The position numbers and the translations under genes were made by a program. Below are positions 22,413 to 35,495 of a DNA stretch of 64,000 nt, in pieces (the first letter of the stretch is position 1; every line of letters begins with the position of its first letter). This DNA is from Clitoria ternatea (taxonomy: Eukaryota; Streptophyta; Magnoliopsida; Fabales; Fabaceae), in the NCBI GenBank assembly GCA_037962975.1, contig CM075669.1, forward strand, positions 113,910,501-113,974,500, written 5' to 3'. The notes beneath the pieces were generated by a model, which saw only the letters and a list, made by a program, of their open reading frames with translations, did no database searches and had not been told where the DNA came from.

Positions 22413-25400
22413 AGGATAATTTTCCCAAGACAGCACCATGAGGACTACACAGCACAAGGTATAACTCAACTATTCATGATGCTCTGTCTAACCGAGGGTG
22501 AGAGTAAAACCCGAGTGAACGAAATCCCGATTGTCTGTGAATTTCCAGAATTGTTCCCTGAAGACGTACCGAGTGTCCCTCCCAATAGGGAAGTCGAATT
22601 CTCTATAGACTTGATCCCTGGGGCCGAGCCAGCCTCCTGTGCACCTTATAGAATGTCCCCAACTGAATTGGCCGAGCTGAAGAAGCAAGTAGATGAGTTA
22701 CTCGGAAAACAATTCATTAGGCCGAGTGTATCACCATGGGGCGCACCTGTGCTGCTTGTTAAGAAGAAGGATGGCAGCATGAGGCTTTGTATAGATTACC
22801 GACAGCTGAACAAACTCACCATTAAGAATCGTTACCCGTTGCCCAGAATTGATGACTTAATTGACCAACTGCGTGGAGCCTCAGTCTTCTCAAAGATCGA
22901 CCTACGATCGAGATATCACCAAATCCGAGTGAAGGACTCGGATATCCCAAAAACTGCCTTTAGGACTCGGTATGGCCACTACGAGTATGTAGTGATGCCG
23001 TTCGGTGTGACAAACGCCCCTGCTGTTTTCATGAATTACATGAACAGCATATTCCACCCCTATTTAGACCGATTCGTAGTTGTTTTCATTGATGACATCC
23101 TAGTCTATTGTAAGACTTCCGAGGAGCATGAAGAACACCTCCGAGCGGTACTCCAAGTGTTAAGGGAGAAGCAGTTGTTCGCGAAGCTTTCAAAGTGTGA
23201 ATTCTGGATGAATAAGATCCACTTCCTCGGACATGTAATCTCCGAGCAAGGTGTCTCGGTGGACCCTTCGAAGGTGACAGCTATAATGGCATGGGAGAGA
23301 CCCAAGTCGGTCTCGGAGATAAGGAGTTTTATGGGCCTGGCAGGTTATTATAGAAGGTTCATTGAAGGTTTTTCTAAGCTGGCGTTACCACTAACTAAAT
23401 TGACTCGGAAAAACATTCCCTTCGTGTGGAGTTCCGAGTGCGAGAGCAGCTTTCGAGAGCTGAAGAACAAGTTGACAACTGCGCCAGTACTGGCATTACC
23501 CGACTTACAAGAAAGCTTTGTAGTTTATTGTGATGCATCAGGACTCGGATTAGGGTGCGTGCTCATGCAGAGAGATCGAGTGATAGCGTATGCCTCTCGG
23601 CAATTGAGACCTCACGATCAGCATTATCCAACCCACGATTTGGAGTTAGCAACTGTAGTTTTCGCACTAAAAATTTGGAGGCATTATTTGTATGGGTCTA
23701 GATTTGAAGTATACAGTGATCACAAGAGCCTTAAATACCTATTTGACCAAAAAGAGCTGAACATGAGGCAGAGGAGATAGATAGAATTCTTAAAGGACTA
23801 TGATTTCGAGCTGAAATACCATCTGGGTAAGGCAAATGTCGTTGCCGACGCGTTGAGTCGGAAATCCCTCCATATGGCAACAATGATGGCAAGAGAAGTG
23901 GAGTTGTTGGAGCAGTTCCGAGACATGAACTTACATGTTGACACCCCCTCCTCTCAGAAAATAACAATCGGTACATTAAGAATCGCCAATGAATTCCTGA
24001 AATCCGTGTACGAGCAGCAGCAGTCAGACTCCTACTTGGCTGAGATGTGAGAGACGCAGGCCAAGGGAAAGGATTTGTCCTTAACCGAGGGATCAGATGG
24101 GATCTTCCGAGTGAAAGACAGGATATACGTACCGAGTGAGAAAGGATTAAGGAAAATGGTGCTTGATGAAGCTCATAAGAGCCTCCTCAGTATTCACCCA
24201 GGTACCACGAAGATGTACCATGACCTGAGGAAACAGTTTTGGTGGCCCGGGCTAAAGAGGAATATGGCGAAATACGTAGCTCGGTGTATTACTTGTCAGA
24301 AATCAAAAGTGGAGCACCAGAAGCCGTACGGTGCAATGCAGCCCCTGGAGATTCCCATATGGAAATGGGACTCGATTGCTATGGATTTTGTCATGGGATT
24401 GCCCAAAAACCGAGCGGGCCATGATGCGATTTGGGTCATAATTGACCGACTGACGAAGAGTGCACACTTCCTGCCTGTGAACATGAAGTACCCGATGCAT
24501 AAATTGGCACGGATTTACATTCATGAGATTATCCGACTGCATGGTATACCAACTTCCATCGTATCGGATAGAGATCCTAGGTTCACGTCCTGGTTTTAGA
24601 CTAGCCTGCATCAAGAATTGGGCACTAAACTTTGGCTTAGTTCTGCCTACCACCCCCAATCAGATGGACAATCTGAGCGGACGATTCAAAGTTTAGAAGA
24701 CTTATTAAGAGCGTGTGTGTTAGAGCACGGAGGAGATTGGGAGCAGTACCTCCCCTTGATTGAGTTTACGTACAATAACAGCCATCATAACAGCATCGAC
24801 ATGGCACCCTACGAAGCACTATATGGACGAAGATGCCGAACCCCACTTTGCTGGTCGAAAACGGGTGAGAGTCTGCTATTAGAGTGATATTGTGAAGCAA
24901 ACCACAAAGCAAATCCGAGTGATACAGGGAAAGATGAAGGCATCTCAAGACAAGCAGAAGAGTTACCATGACAACCGCACCAAACCATTGAAGTTTTCAG
25001 TCGGAGACAGAGTGTTTTTGAGGACTTCTCCGAGTAAAGGAGTCGGACGAGCCTTGAAAGGTGGAAAGTTAAGCCCTCGATACATTGGACCTTATGAGGT
25101 GTTGGAACAAGTCGGCACCATGGCATACCGAATAGCATTACCAACCCACTTATCACGATTGCACAACGTATTTCATGTGTCTCAACTAAGGAAGTATCTA
25201 CATGACCCCAATCACACAATGCCTGGCAATGAAGTGGAAGTCAAGGAAGACCTGACCACTGTGACTACACCAATCAGAATCATGGACCGATCGGTGAAGT
25301 GTTTGAGGAACAAAAACGTACAGCTGGTAGAAGTGGAGTGGCAACAAGGCAAGACTACCTCTCGTACCTGGGAACGCGAAGACACCATGAGGCAGCAGTA

Positions 25401-25476
25401 CCCCGAGTTGTTTACTAAGGTGAGTTACCGAGTGAATTTCGAGGACGAAATTCTTTTGAGTGGAGAAGAACTGTAA
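22413..25476 (+). pseudogene. pol: pol (RT, RNase H, integrase, chromodomain-like tail) of the Tekay-type element
   Basis: RT runs from about 22590 (RPSVSPWGAPVLLVKKKDG) with catalytic FIDD at 23085-23096. RNase H starts near 23520 (VVYCDASGLGLG) and includes SDHKSLKYLF. Integrase has a zinc-binding head ending ITCQKSK (about 24290) and catalytic D in WDSIAMDF (about 24365). The later SDRDPRF, SSAYHPQSDGQSE and the C-terminal region with VGDRVFL follow. The tail IMDRSVKCLRN...VEVEWQQ to about 25400 resembles the Tekay chromodomain, which in this clade is thought to steer integration to heterochromatin. Stops: TAG 23778, TGA 24048, TAG 24597, TGA 24885, the last beside a frameshift. Confidence 0.9.
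25458..25471 (+). other. Polypurine tract of the Tekay-type element
   Basis: GAGTGGAGAAGAAC immediately before the 3' LTR. The preceding TTCGAGGACGAAATTC is shared, nearly unchanged, with non-coding element B at 42897-42912. Confidence 0.7.
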
Positions 25477-28400
25477 CATCCCAGTTCTGAAGTTTGATAC
25501 CGAATAAAAAAAAATTAAATTAAATGATAAGAAATTGGAAGTAAAGTAAAGAATTAGTTTTTAATCATAATCAATATAACCTGAGAGTTAATGACAAGTT
25601 AATTGGACTTAATTGATGGGATGTGGCTGTCTGTGATTGGCGGAAGGTGTGAGTGGACTGCGACTCACGCTTTCCCATCCCACTCCTTCTCCTCGCATGC
25701 GTATATAGGTGTATACTCAGTATCACCGTGTGGGCAAAACTTCTCCCACTACTCCATTCTTTCTTTTTCTTCTTCGTCTCCATCTTTTTTCCTTTCCCCT
25801 GTTTCTGTTCGTCACGACGTCAGTGCGGGAAGAAGGTCAGAGCCCCGACAGGTAAAGGACGATCGTTGAAGCAGAGGAAGAACAACACTCCACCCCCTGA
25901 ACCAAGTGCAAAGTACGACGGAATGGAGAAAGGCTGAACGAATCAGTAGAAGGGCGTCAGATTCAACGTCAAAGAGCAGAAAAAGCCTCTTGAAGTTCCT
26001 TTCGTAGGTAGGGGGTGCTTGCATGTCAAATGCATGGTTCACGAACGGTACTTGATGAGTGTACTGCTTGAGTGTATGTGCATGTGTGTGATGATTGGAT
26101 CCTGTGCATGATTGGAGATTCTGGATTCCGTGTGTTTTATAGTGGTTAAACAGTAAATGCTTGTAATCTAGATGGTGGTGAAGTAGTATGTTAGTATTGA
26201 TAATGACGAATGATATGCATGATTCTATCTTTGTTAACACTGTGAGAATATGAATGTGTGCTCGTTAGTTGATTTGTCAGATGCTATTACTTTGATTGCT
26301 GATGGTTGTACATATTGGTGTAAATAATAAAGCGAATAAAGGCTGCATTGAATCTGTTCCTACTTAATGGTTACGAAGGAGGTATCGGTGGTGTGATGAC
26401 GCTTACTGGTAAATGCATTTAGCTACATATGTAAGAGTGGGGTGACCCGTGGAAGGTCAAGAGCCCCGAGGGAATGACTTCCAGTTACAGACCTCGGCTA
26501 GATTTCGAAGGAGCTCGTGGTAGCCGTAGGAGCTAGAGAAAAGTCTCGAGACGCCAATGGGAGGCCGGTACCACACGGGAAGAGCTGAAGGACGAGGGGC
26601 CAGGAGAGGGGAAAACTGTAACTGAAAGTCATTACTCGAGTCGGATCCGTAGGCATGCATGTAGATATGAGGTTGATTAGAGTAGTACGTACAACGTGTG
26701 TGGAGTGTTATGAATGATTTCTGAGTGTGGGGGATACCTGGGTGTGTTGTATGTATGTCATAAATATTATTTTATCGTGCCTAACCTTAATTAATCTGGA
26801 CACGATTGAATGGATGTGAATGTGCATACTGACACTGATACCGAGTCCTTGATTGTCATTTTACATGTAAAAGCTCACCCCTGCAGTGGCTACATTTTCA
26901 GTGAACATCTCTCGGAATGAAGGATGAAGGAGGAGCCGAGTGCAGGACAATGAATCCGAGCGCTATTGGAACATATATCTACATGTATATATGTATATAT
27001 ACTGTGTATAACATTTTGTTAAGCCTTGGCCGGCTCATGTTTTAGTTTTAGTCCTTACGTTAAAACTTGAACAGCTTCGGGTAACAGAAGTCTTGATGAA
27101 GTTCTTGTAACTATATAAATGCTTTCGTTTATATATGTATATGTTGTGTGTTCTTCTATACCGTAAGTGATGTTTAGCGGTGAAGAGGAATGTATGAGTA
27201 TGTCTTATGAGCGTAGGAGGTTAGTGTGCTTATGGGTGGCTGTGAAGCCGAGTGGTTTCGAATGAAAGGTTATATGTATGCCGAGCGAGGAAGAGCTCGT
27301 ACAGTTCACCGGGAGGATCGCCCTCCCAATTCGAAGTTTTTTCCTGGAATTTTAAACCTTGTTGACTATGACAACAGTCGCGACTATAAACAGACTCGCG
27401 ACTATGGCAGGGCGGTACGCTCTGCTCTCTCGCGACCCCTACTCTAACGAGTAAGCAAGTAAACTACCTTTTGAAGCACCAGTCGCGTAGGGCGACCGGG
27501 CCAAGCCGAGTCAGAAAGGCTTTGATGACTCAAGCAAGGTTCATATTAGGGAAAGGAGAGTGAGGGGAAGAGGGGGCAGCCCTCGGCCCGATCATCCAAT
27601 TCACTCCAACAGACAGGCATGGTTCTGTAGTCAAAGCAGGAAGATTCTAAGTGATCCCCGTCTAAAGAAGGAGTCAATGGGGTGAATTGGATTGGAATAT
27701 ACTCTAAGCGTAGGGTAATTATAATCCGAGTGATCAAATGGTAGTATGCCGAGTGAGTCAGTCGCTATTCCCCGAATGAATATCGGCCTGAGGATTTCCG
27801 AGTAAAAGTAAGAATGAAATCCCGAGTGAGGAAGAGTTGGTATTTCCCGAGTGAAAACCTCGAGTGATTCCCTTCTGAGAGAGGAGTTCAAATGGTGGTT
27901 TAGAGTAGGTTGGATCTTAAGTGTAAGGCATCGGTAACCCAAGTGAAAGATGTAAATTCTGAGTGAGGATTGGTATCCCGAGTGGTTGGGTTTCGAATAA
28001 GTCCGAGTGGGACTTAACTATCGGATTTCCCGAGTGAATGAGTGAATGTGCTCCGAATAATGGATAGGAAATGCGACCCGATTGTGTTAAGGTTGGATTA
28101 CATCGAGTGATGTTTGAATAGGATATATTTCGAGTGAGAAGGAGTTCTGGAATCCGAGTGGGATAACCCTCAGTTCCCGAGTAGAGTATAAGTGTGGTCG
28201 TATGGATAAAATTAGAATGGCTAAGTTATGGAGTTCCGAATGGACTTAGGAATGAACCTTCGAGTGGACTTAGTCGGTTACCGAGTGTATGGATGTCCCG
28301 ATGCCGAGTGATGAATTTACCGTGTGAGGCTTTTCGCTTCAGCGAACAAAGGATCCGCTCCAGCGAATGAGTGTTGGGAAGCCTTTTGTGTTGGCATCGC

Positions 28401-28643
28401 TTAAGCGGATCGTGCCTCGCCTGAGCGACTAGTGATGTTTCGCCCAGCGCTGGTGTGTTTCGCTGAACCGAATGGGTCGGTTCCAGCATTATTCCTCCCG
28501 CTGATTGCTATATGTGTGAATGCTCCTTTATTTCCCTTGCCCTTTTTTTTTTCTCTATGCCGGTTGACCAGTGGTTGATTTTGTGAAAAATTTTTTCCCT
28601 GTTTCTGGATTAATTATTTATTAAAAAAAATTAGGGTGTTACA
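25472..28643 (+). repeat. 3' LTR of the Tekay-type element, with a 0.35 kb insert
   Basis: 3172 bp, same ends as the 5' LTR. It is longer because of unique sequence at about 27287-27638. The remainder aligns with the 5' LTR with scattered substitutions, a shorter TATATG microsatellite and one fewer copy of a short tandem repeat near 28440. The CCGAGTGA array lies at about 27720-28310. Confidence 0.9.
27287..27638. other. Extra segment in the 3' LTR, possible organellar DNA filler
   Basis: The 5' LTR reads GCCGAGTAGGAACATTCTAAG where the 3' LTR has about 350 bp between GCCGAG and TTCTAAG. Base composition differs from the flanks: it is GC-richer, with CGCGACTAT repeated and a GGGGAAGAGGGGGCAG purine run. 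It looks to me like plant mitochondrial intergenic DNA. No TSD or terminal repeat is visible, so a transposon is unlikely. Confidence 0.4.
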
Positions 28644-28913
28644 GTTTCTTTTTTTTTTTCTCTCTAAGCCAAAATTGGAACATGCATGGGGGATCTTCTT
28701 TTTTCATTTTATGGTAACTTGGAGCTTGAAAAGGGTTCTATATGAAGTGGATGCGATGAATGATGAAGGGGGTTTTATTTTTGTATCGTAGGTGGTGGAC
28801 CGAGTGACAGGAAGTTGCTAAGTGATGTGGGTCTTGAAGCGGAGGTTGAAATCATCGAAGGTAAGCTTCAAAAACTCTAATAGGATATTTGAACTCATTT
28901 AGATGTATCGGGT
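28644..28913 (+). mobile_element. LTR element C, second segment
   Basis: Resumes after the Tekay-type element, starting with the second copy of TSD GTTTC. It ends at the CACTA-1 TSD GGT (28911-28913). Non-coding, T-rich start, with a GAAGGTAAGCTT donor-like site near 28858. Confidence 0.55.
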
Positions 28914-28929
28914 CACTACTAAAAGAAGG

Positions 28930-29315
28930 CCATTCAGCGACGGGCCTAAGCCATCGCTAAAGCATATGAATTCCGTTGCTAAATGAATTAGCGACAAAAA
29001 TATTGATGGCAAGGAAGTCATCGTTACGGCAATCATCGTTGATACAACAACGTTGAGAGAAGCACCCTGTCGCAAGATCTATGACAACACCATGCCATCG
29101 CTATTGTGGCCCTATGGTTAGTGACGCTCCCCGTCGCTGGTGTCATAGTGTAGCGACCACCGTATCCCGTTGCTGGTGTCACAGTGTAGCGACCATTGTA
29201 CCCCGTTGCTGGTTTCACAGTGTAGCGACCATCGTACCCCGTCGTTTGTGTCACAATGTAGCAACCACCTTACCCCTGTCGCTATTATGTTAGCAATCTA
29301 GCGAGAACACCTGTC
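28930..29315. repeat. Left subterminal repeats of CACTA-1
   Basis: Repeated GTAGCGACCA(C/T)CGTA and CCGTTGCTGG blocks, about one every 35-40 bp from 29100 to 29280, plus TAGCGACAAAAA near 28990. Orientation alternates. Equivalent motifs sit at the right end. Confidence 0.75.
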
Positions 29316-29578
29316 TTTTTATCCATCACTAATATATGTAGGTGGTTCTTTTTAACTTAATTTTTGCTAATTATTTTTTAATTGGATCAATTAAATATTA
29401 AATATTGGTTAATAATTACAATAATATTAAAACAGGGAACCTACTGAAATTTCAAAAGAGTTTCCCTTGTAAACTAGACATTTCCAAATTTTTTACAACA
29501 ACCTGTTACATATAAGATTTTCCAATACAGTTCAATATATACGTATTGCATATGAAATTGAGATAAACATCACCACAA

Positions 29579-29790
29579 CCTAGTGAGCTCTAGTCTCCAC
29601 TAATCGATAACCATACACATGCATAAAACACATGTTATCAGCATATAAATTCAATGCCTAATCCGCTCTGCGCTCCACTAACAGACAACCACACACATGC
29701 ATAAAACACAAGTTATCAGTACACAAATCCAATGCCTAATGAGCTCTGCTCTACACTAACAGACAACCATACACATGCATAAAATGCTTA
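29579..29790. repeat. 78 bp tandem repeat inside CACTA-1
   Basis: Two full copies (29579-29656, 29657-29734) and a partial third. Each starts CCTA, contains ACACATGCATAAAA and ends near AATTCAATG or AATCCAATG. No coding meaning seen. Confidence 0.75.
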
Positions 29791-30566
29791 TAGCTAATCA
29801 TTTTCAATAGTATTAATATTTAGAAATTGAGAAATTTTACACACTAAGAGATGCAATATATCGATCTACGCACCTAATGGTGCAACTACTTTTACTCCCA
29901 CTGAGGCTTGAACTTGGTTTTGTGAACATAAGCAAGTGAACAAACGTTAAATGAACATAAACAAGAACACTATAAAACAAAGTTTCTAAATGTCTTACTT
30001 TCACAATTTTTACTAGGTTTAGTTAAAGTTTGTGAAAGATTATGTATAGTTTCTAATATAGTCTTTTATTCTAAAAAAATTAATGCTTAAAATGAAAAGA
30101 TTAATGTGGCATCTACCCTCAACATTTGACATTTTATTGGTAGTATCATCTTTGTAATATAAACATTAAATAAATGATAATATATAATATAAACATATTA
30201 TTGGTAGTATCATTTTATTGATAGTATCATATACCTTCAGGCTTCCCCCTCTAACATTTAACCCCCCTATCAATATAATATAACTTGGTGGCACCATTCA
30301 CTTCTACCTTCCTTACTTCTCTCAATCTTTTCTCATTCTTAGCAAGAAGAAAAATTACAGCAAATGCATTTGAAAGAGGAATTACACACCCAAAGATATT
30401 CCCCAAATTAATAAAAAATCCATCACCCAAAGCTAAGGAACCAAGAGATCTAAAAGAAGTATAAATGTGAGATTAAATTATGGGGCTAGCATGTGAAGCA
30501 TTGATTACATAATTTGTTAGATATCAAACCATACTTCGGATAAGTTGTTGTCATAAAGAGGTAGTA
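29791..30566. other. CACTA-1 interior, left of the solo LTR
   Basis: AT-rich, no open frame with recognisable content. It ends in TAGTA (30562-30566), the TSD of the solo LTR. Confidence 0.5.
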
Positions 30567-32524
30567 TGTAACATCCTAAATTTTATACAAATGATTAATT
30601 GAGAGAAATAAATGGTATATAATCATATATGAACTGATTAATGTCCCTAAAATTTAGAAATAATTAAATTGAGATTTAATATGACTGTTCATAATTATTG
30701 AAGCTTAAAGAGCCAAAATTAATACCTGATTAAAATATGGGTGTCAGACTAAGTATCTTCTATTGAGGTACTATTGGTCAGAGTTATTAAGAATATTATT
30801 GTGAATCCGAATATGTCTTTGGAATGATTTTTGAATAAAGTATTGAGCCCGAACGGTGATCCTGTTTATCATAAAACGGGGAAATATTAATGAGAGGTAA
30901 ATTTTAAAACACAAAACTCTTATTTCTCTCCTCTTATTCACGTTGCCTTCTCCCTTCCAAAGGCAAAATTTATTTGCTCTTATTTCCTCATTTCTTCTTC
31001 ATCTTCTCCCTCTCTAAAACTAACCAAAGTGGTTTGGAATTATTCCACCCTTCTCTTGCAAATTTTTGTCACCCTTTCCCTCTCTTGGAAGCTCATTGTT
31101 GTCTCTTGGCTTGAGGTAAGTTCCTCACAATTTTATTGAGCTTGTGCCCTAGGTTTTGGGTTATCGTGGTTGGGTGAGTGTTTAAATACATATGGGTATT
31201 GAATGGGAGCATTAAGTGTGTAAACCCTAAGGTGGTGTGTATTGAATACAAGCTTTTATGTGCATTAATAGTGGTGCACAAAAATAATGGTGAAGATGAT
31301 GGAAGTTAATTACATTAATGATGATTATAGGGTTTTGATGAAACCTTAACCCTAAGAATTAAGGGAAAACATTTAATGTTGTTGGAGAATTGATTTTTTT
31401 AAGGGAAATGTGTGATATTTAGAGTGTGAGTGTTGCTAATGATGTTGAGAGAATATTTATTGATGATGAGAGATGGTATTAATGATGTTGGATGGTCATT
31501 AATGGTGGTTGATGACCATTGGTGTGAGAACCCATTGATGGGTGTAGCTTTAAATGAATAATAATGAACTTGAACACTAAACCCATGGTGGTTATGGTAA
31601 AGTAAATGAAAAGGAAAATGGTTTGATAATGATAATGTTATGAACATCAAGTATTTAATTGAGAATATGTAAATCTTGGTGGGTAAATAGGAAGTAATGG
31701 TATGGTATATTGTGTGGTGTAGGATTTATTCTGATCGACAAGGTGGACCATCAAATCGCTTGCATTACTTCTCTTGAGCTTAGAGAAGAGTTTATATTCT
31801 AAATGCATGAGTTGAATATTGGTTGATTATTGTATATGGTATTGCACATGTTTGCCTTGCCTTTGTTGTATTGTTGAATTATGGTGTTGAGAATTGCAAT
31901 TTTATGTGCTTGGTAAATGTTTGTTATGCATTTGGATTATTGGTGGTATACTTTACGGTGATTGATAATTATCATGAGATGTTGGGACCATTGTTAAGTC
32001 CCAAGTCATTGAAAATATATGTGTATTCACCATAAATATTGATTGTTGAGTACTGATGATGAATCAAAGTGAATGCTGATGTTGAGCATACCCTTGAGTA
32101 GTTAATGATTGTTATTATTGATAATAGTGGGTGCCATTGTGGTTGATGCAAGTATGAAATTGTATATGTGAATTGAATTGCATTGGTGAAATGTTGTGAA
32201 TGCCATACTAAAATGTGAAACAATGGCAATAATCAATGAGTTAAAAATCCACTAAGAATTGTATGATAGTGTTGATGATGGTGATGATTGATGTGTGGTG
32301 TGATAGGATGCATAGTGTGAGAATGCATATGATTTGCATCTGTATTGCATCTATGGCATATTGCATAACTGCCGGTAAAGGAATGTTAAGGGTTCCTTCG
32401 GTTGGCCCAGTGGGAAGACGGCTCTATACACGAGCATTATTGTTGTTACCCTAGTGGCTCAGTGGTGGAGTCACGAAGCTGCCCATGCTCAGCTACGGGG
32501 AGCTGCATGTGGTTGACCCTGTGG

Positions 32525-33797
32525 TATAGTTGGCAATTTGGGTGGACGGCCCTAAACAGGAAGGGCTTTATCGGGCTCCGGGACACTTAGGGCAGGGCCA
32601 AAAAAGGCCCGCAAAAATTTGGGCCTTAAAATTAAAGGGCCCTAGCCCGGCCCTCAACGGGCCGCAGGCCACTTCGGGCGGCCAGTTTTAAAAAAAAGTT
32701 AAAAAAATAAATTTATGAAAATCAAAATTCTATCCAAAAAAATTAAGGCTGCATTTAGTTACAGAAAATTATTCTAATTTTTTGGGAAAAGTTTTCCGCT
32801 TGTTTTCTAAACTTTTCATTTCTTAGAATAGTTAGAAAAATTTTGAAAACTCGTTTAGATAATGTGACCGTTTTTCAATTTGAAAAACTAGAACACTAAA
32901 AAAGTTGTTTAAGTGCACTCAATTTTCTAAATTTTTTAACGATTTTTTAATTCAAATTAATTAAGATATATCTTATATATATATATTATTTATGACAATG
33001 TTGTATATTATATGCATCGTATAAAAATTATGACAAAAATTTAAAGTTATATTAAAATGAAAGTAAATGAGTTTGTGTTTAAATATATTTCAAAATAGTA
33101 ACAGTAAAACTTTTTGAATCAATAGCTGTTTGTTTCATATTCTCATTTGGTTACAACAGTCTTTATCTTGTAAGTTAGTTACCTTATCTTGTAATTCAAT
33201 TACCTTATCTTGTAATTCAGTTACTATCTTTTCTATTTTTTACTTTTCTTAGAAAACATTTTAAAAGAGTTTTTTGATTTTCTTAAAAAATAGAAAATTA
33301 GTTTTCTATTTTTCTATAAAAAAATTTAAATAATTTATAAATAAACAATTTTTCTATTTTTTAAATTTTTCTAAGAATAATTTTCTATTTTTCTAAGAAA
33401 ACTTATGAACTAAACGCAGCATAAAACTTTGTAATTTTTTTTATTGAACATCTACGAATATTTGTAATATTTTTTAAAAATGTTTCATAAATATTTATCA
33501 TTAAAGTTCATAACAAAAGCCTACAAAAGTCTATATTCCACAAATACAGTGAGATGGGAAGTTGAAAAATCCTAACTAAAAGAGAAACTACCTATAATTT
33601 TTATTTTTTTAAAATACTTGGGCCGCCTACGGCCCTCACGGGCCGGGCCGCACTCGGCCTATTTTTTTAGGGCTTTTTTACGGTCGGGCTTTTTTCCTTG
33701 TTTATTAATTTTAAATTTTATTTTTAGGCCCTCACACTATATTTTTTTGGGCGGGTTCGGGCTGGCCCATGCGGGCTAGCCCATTTTTCTAGCTCTA
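32525..33797. mobile_element. Non-autonomous hAT-like element
   Basis: The left end TATAGTTGGCAATTTGGG and the reverse complement of the right end, TAGAGCTAGAAAAATGGG, form an imperfect terminal inverted repeat. The 8 bp flanks CCCTGTGG (32517-32524) and CCCTGTAG (33798-33805) match at 7 of 8 positions, as expected for a hAT TSD. Both subterminal parts are rich in GGGCC/GGCCC. No transposase. Confidence 0.65.
32748..33420. mobile_element. Nested MITE-like inverted-repeat element within the hAT-like element
   Basis: Ends GCTGCATTTAGTT (32748) and, reverse complemented, GCTGCGTTTAGTT (33420), continuing into related TTTTCTAAG-type sequence over about 60 bp. The interior is AT-rich. I could not settle a TSD, so it may instead be part of the hAT-like element. 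Confidence 0.5.
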
Positions 33798-35149
33798 CCC
33801 TGTAGGGGGTGGCTCTTTGAGGAGCAAGTGTCCCCGGTGGTTTGGTGGATCACAGCGGCCATGGTATGATTCATGGTTGGCCCGCAACACAATATGTTGT
33901 TTATGTTGTTTACCACGATCATGGTGAAATTGACCGTTGTTGTAAGATGGGCGATGTAGTTTGGTACCAGCAAAAGGATATCGATAAACATGTAAATGAT
34001 GAAATAAGTGTACACATTTCACTACTACAGTAGGGGCATGATTTTATATCTATGCTTGAACCCACAAAATTGGTGTTTTATATTCTCATAGTTAGATCCG
34101 TGATTGATATAAATTCTATTGTGCATATGCATTAGCCTAAGAACATTTGCATATAGCATGGAGATATGCCAAAAGAGGATGAGTTGTGATGATGGTTGAA
34201 ATGGGTGAAAGAATACCTAAAGATAACAAATAAAATATGAATACAAAGAAATGACTTTGTGTATGGTGGTGATAATTGTGTTTAGCCCAAATGATGTAGG
34301 GCAATGATGTGTATATATATATACTTTGTTACGGATTATAGTTGGTGAATATTATATATATATATATATGTTGTTGAAATGATGTGATCATGATGATAAT
34401 TGATGTTGTTGATGCAAAGTACATGTCATTGTATGCATATATACATAATCACAAATGTATTCACATTCATCACTTAGAATTTATAACTCACTTAGGTGAG
34501 ATGCATCTATTTGTTAAGTATATATTTTGGTGATGAAGGTAAATTAGTTGTATAAGAATGCCTTGGCCGGCAAACGTTTTGTATTGCATATGGTGGAAAT
34601 ATGCATAATATGTATCTGGATATTGGATGATTATAGATGTATATTTTTGAAGGTCATGTGTGAAAATTAGGCCTTGATGTGGAAAGGCTAATTTTTGGTT
34701 GTGACCTTGACATTGATGGATGACCATTGTAGTACCTCAGCTTTATGCCACATTGATGAATGAATGATATTATTTATGGGTTATGATCCTTGGTTATGCA
34801 TATTGTGTATTCATATATAATTGGAATGTTGAAATGTATATATATCTAGAGAATAAATAGGCCATATTCCCATTTGATGGCTAAGACTTTATGTAAAGGT
34901 TATTCATAGCTCATAATGCATGTATGTGACTTGTAAGTGCGGGCAAGTGTGGCCAAATAGGTCTACATTGTGAATTGGCATGCTTGGTTAGGCTAAAATG
35001 TGCTTAATATACCACTTATGCATTGGATGATTTAGAGTCCAAATTGTGGCTGTGACTTGTTAGGACAAGTCTCAAATACATGTATAAATATGTGCCAATT
35101 GATAACTTGGACCAAGTCTGTATAGAATACCTTGGACCAAACTGGGCCT

Positions 35150-35495
35150 CACTCAAGCGAAATCATGAAGAATAGATTCTGTTGGATTTTCACTCAAGTG
35201 AGTGAGTACTCGCTCAAGTGAAAATGGTGTAATTTGATTCTGCCTCATTTTTGCTCAGGCGAAAGGCACCTCGCTCAAGTGAATGAATGGGGATTTGATT
35301 CTTTGGCATTTTCGCTTAAGCGAGGGGTGTCTTGTTTAAGTGAAATTACAATGCTTTACTTTTGGACGTTTTTCGCTCGAGTGAATATGGCTCGCTCAAG
35401 CTAATTGGTGGGTCTAATGCTTGGAGCATTACTCGCTCAAGTGAAGACTCGGGGACTCGCTCAAGCGAAAGCTACTTTGCTTAAGCGAGATCATC
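35150..35495. repeat. CGCTCAAGCGA motif cluster in the solo LTR
   Basis: A dozen or so imperfect copies of CTCGCTCAAGCGAG-like near-palindromes at irregular spacing, as in the LTRs of element B. Confidence 0.65.

Larger units (their letters stand above)
17877..28643 (+). mobile_element. Complete Tekay-type chromovirus (Ty3/gypsy), inactive
   Basis: Two TGTAACATCCC...GGGTGTTACA LTRs flank a gag-pol region. The 5 bp TSD GTTTC is exact (17872-17876 and 28644-28648). Order is LTR, tRNA-iMet primer site, gag, protease, RT, RNase H, integrase, chromodomain-like tail, polypurine tract, LTR. Length is 10.8 kb. Coding is inactivated by stops and a frameshift. LTRs differ by a few percent by eye, so the insertion is not very recent. 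Confidence 0.92.

Noticed and set aside
21006..25476. Recoding of in-frame TGA/TAG in the Tekay-type pol
   Set aside because: Several stops of two types plus a frameshift and a damaged zinc knuckle indicate decay, not programmed readthrough.
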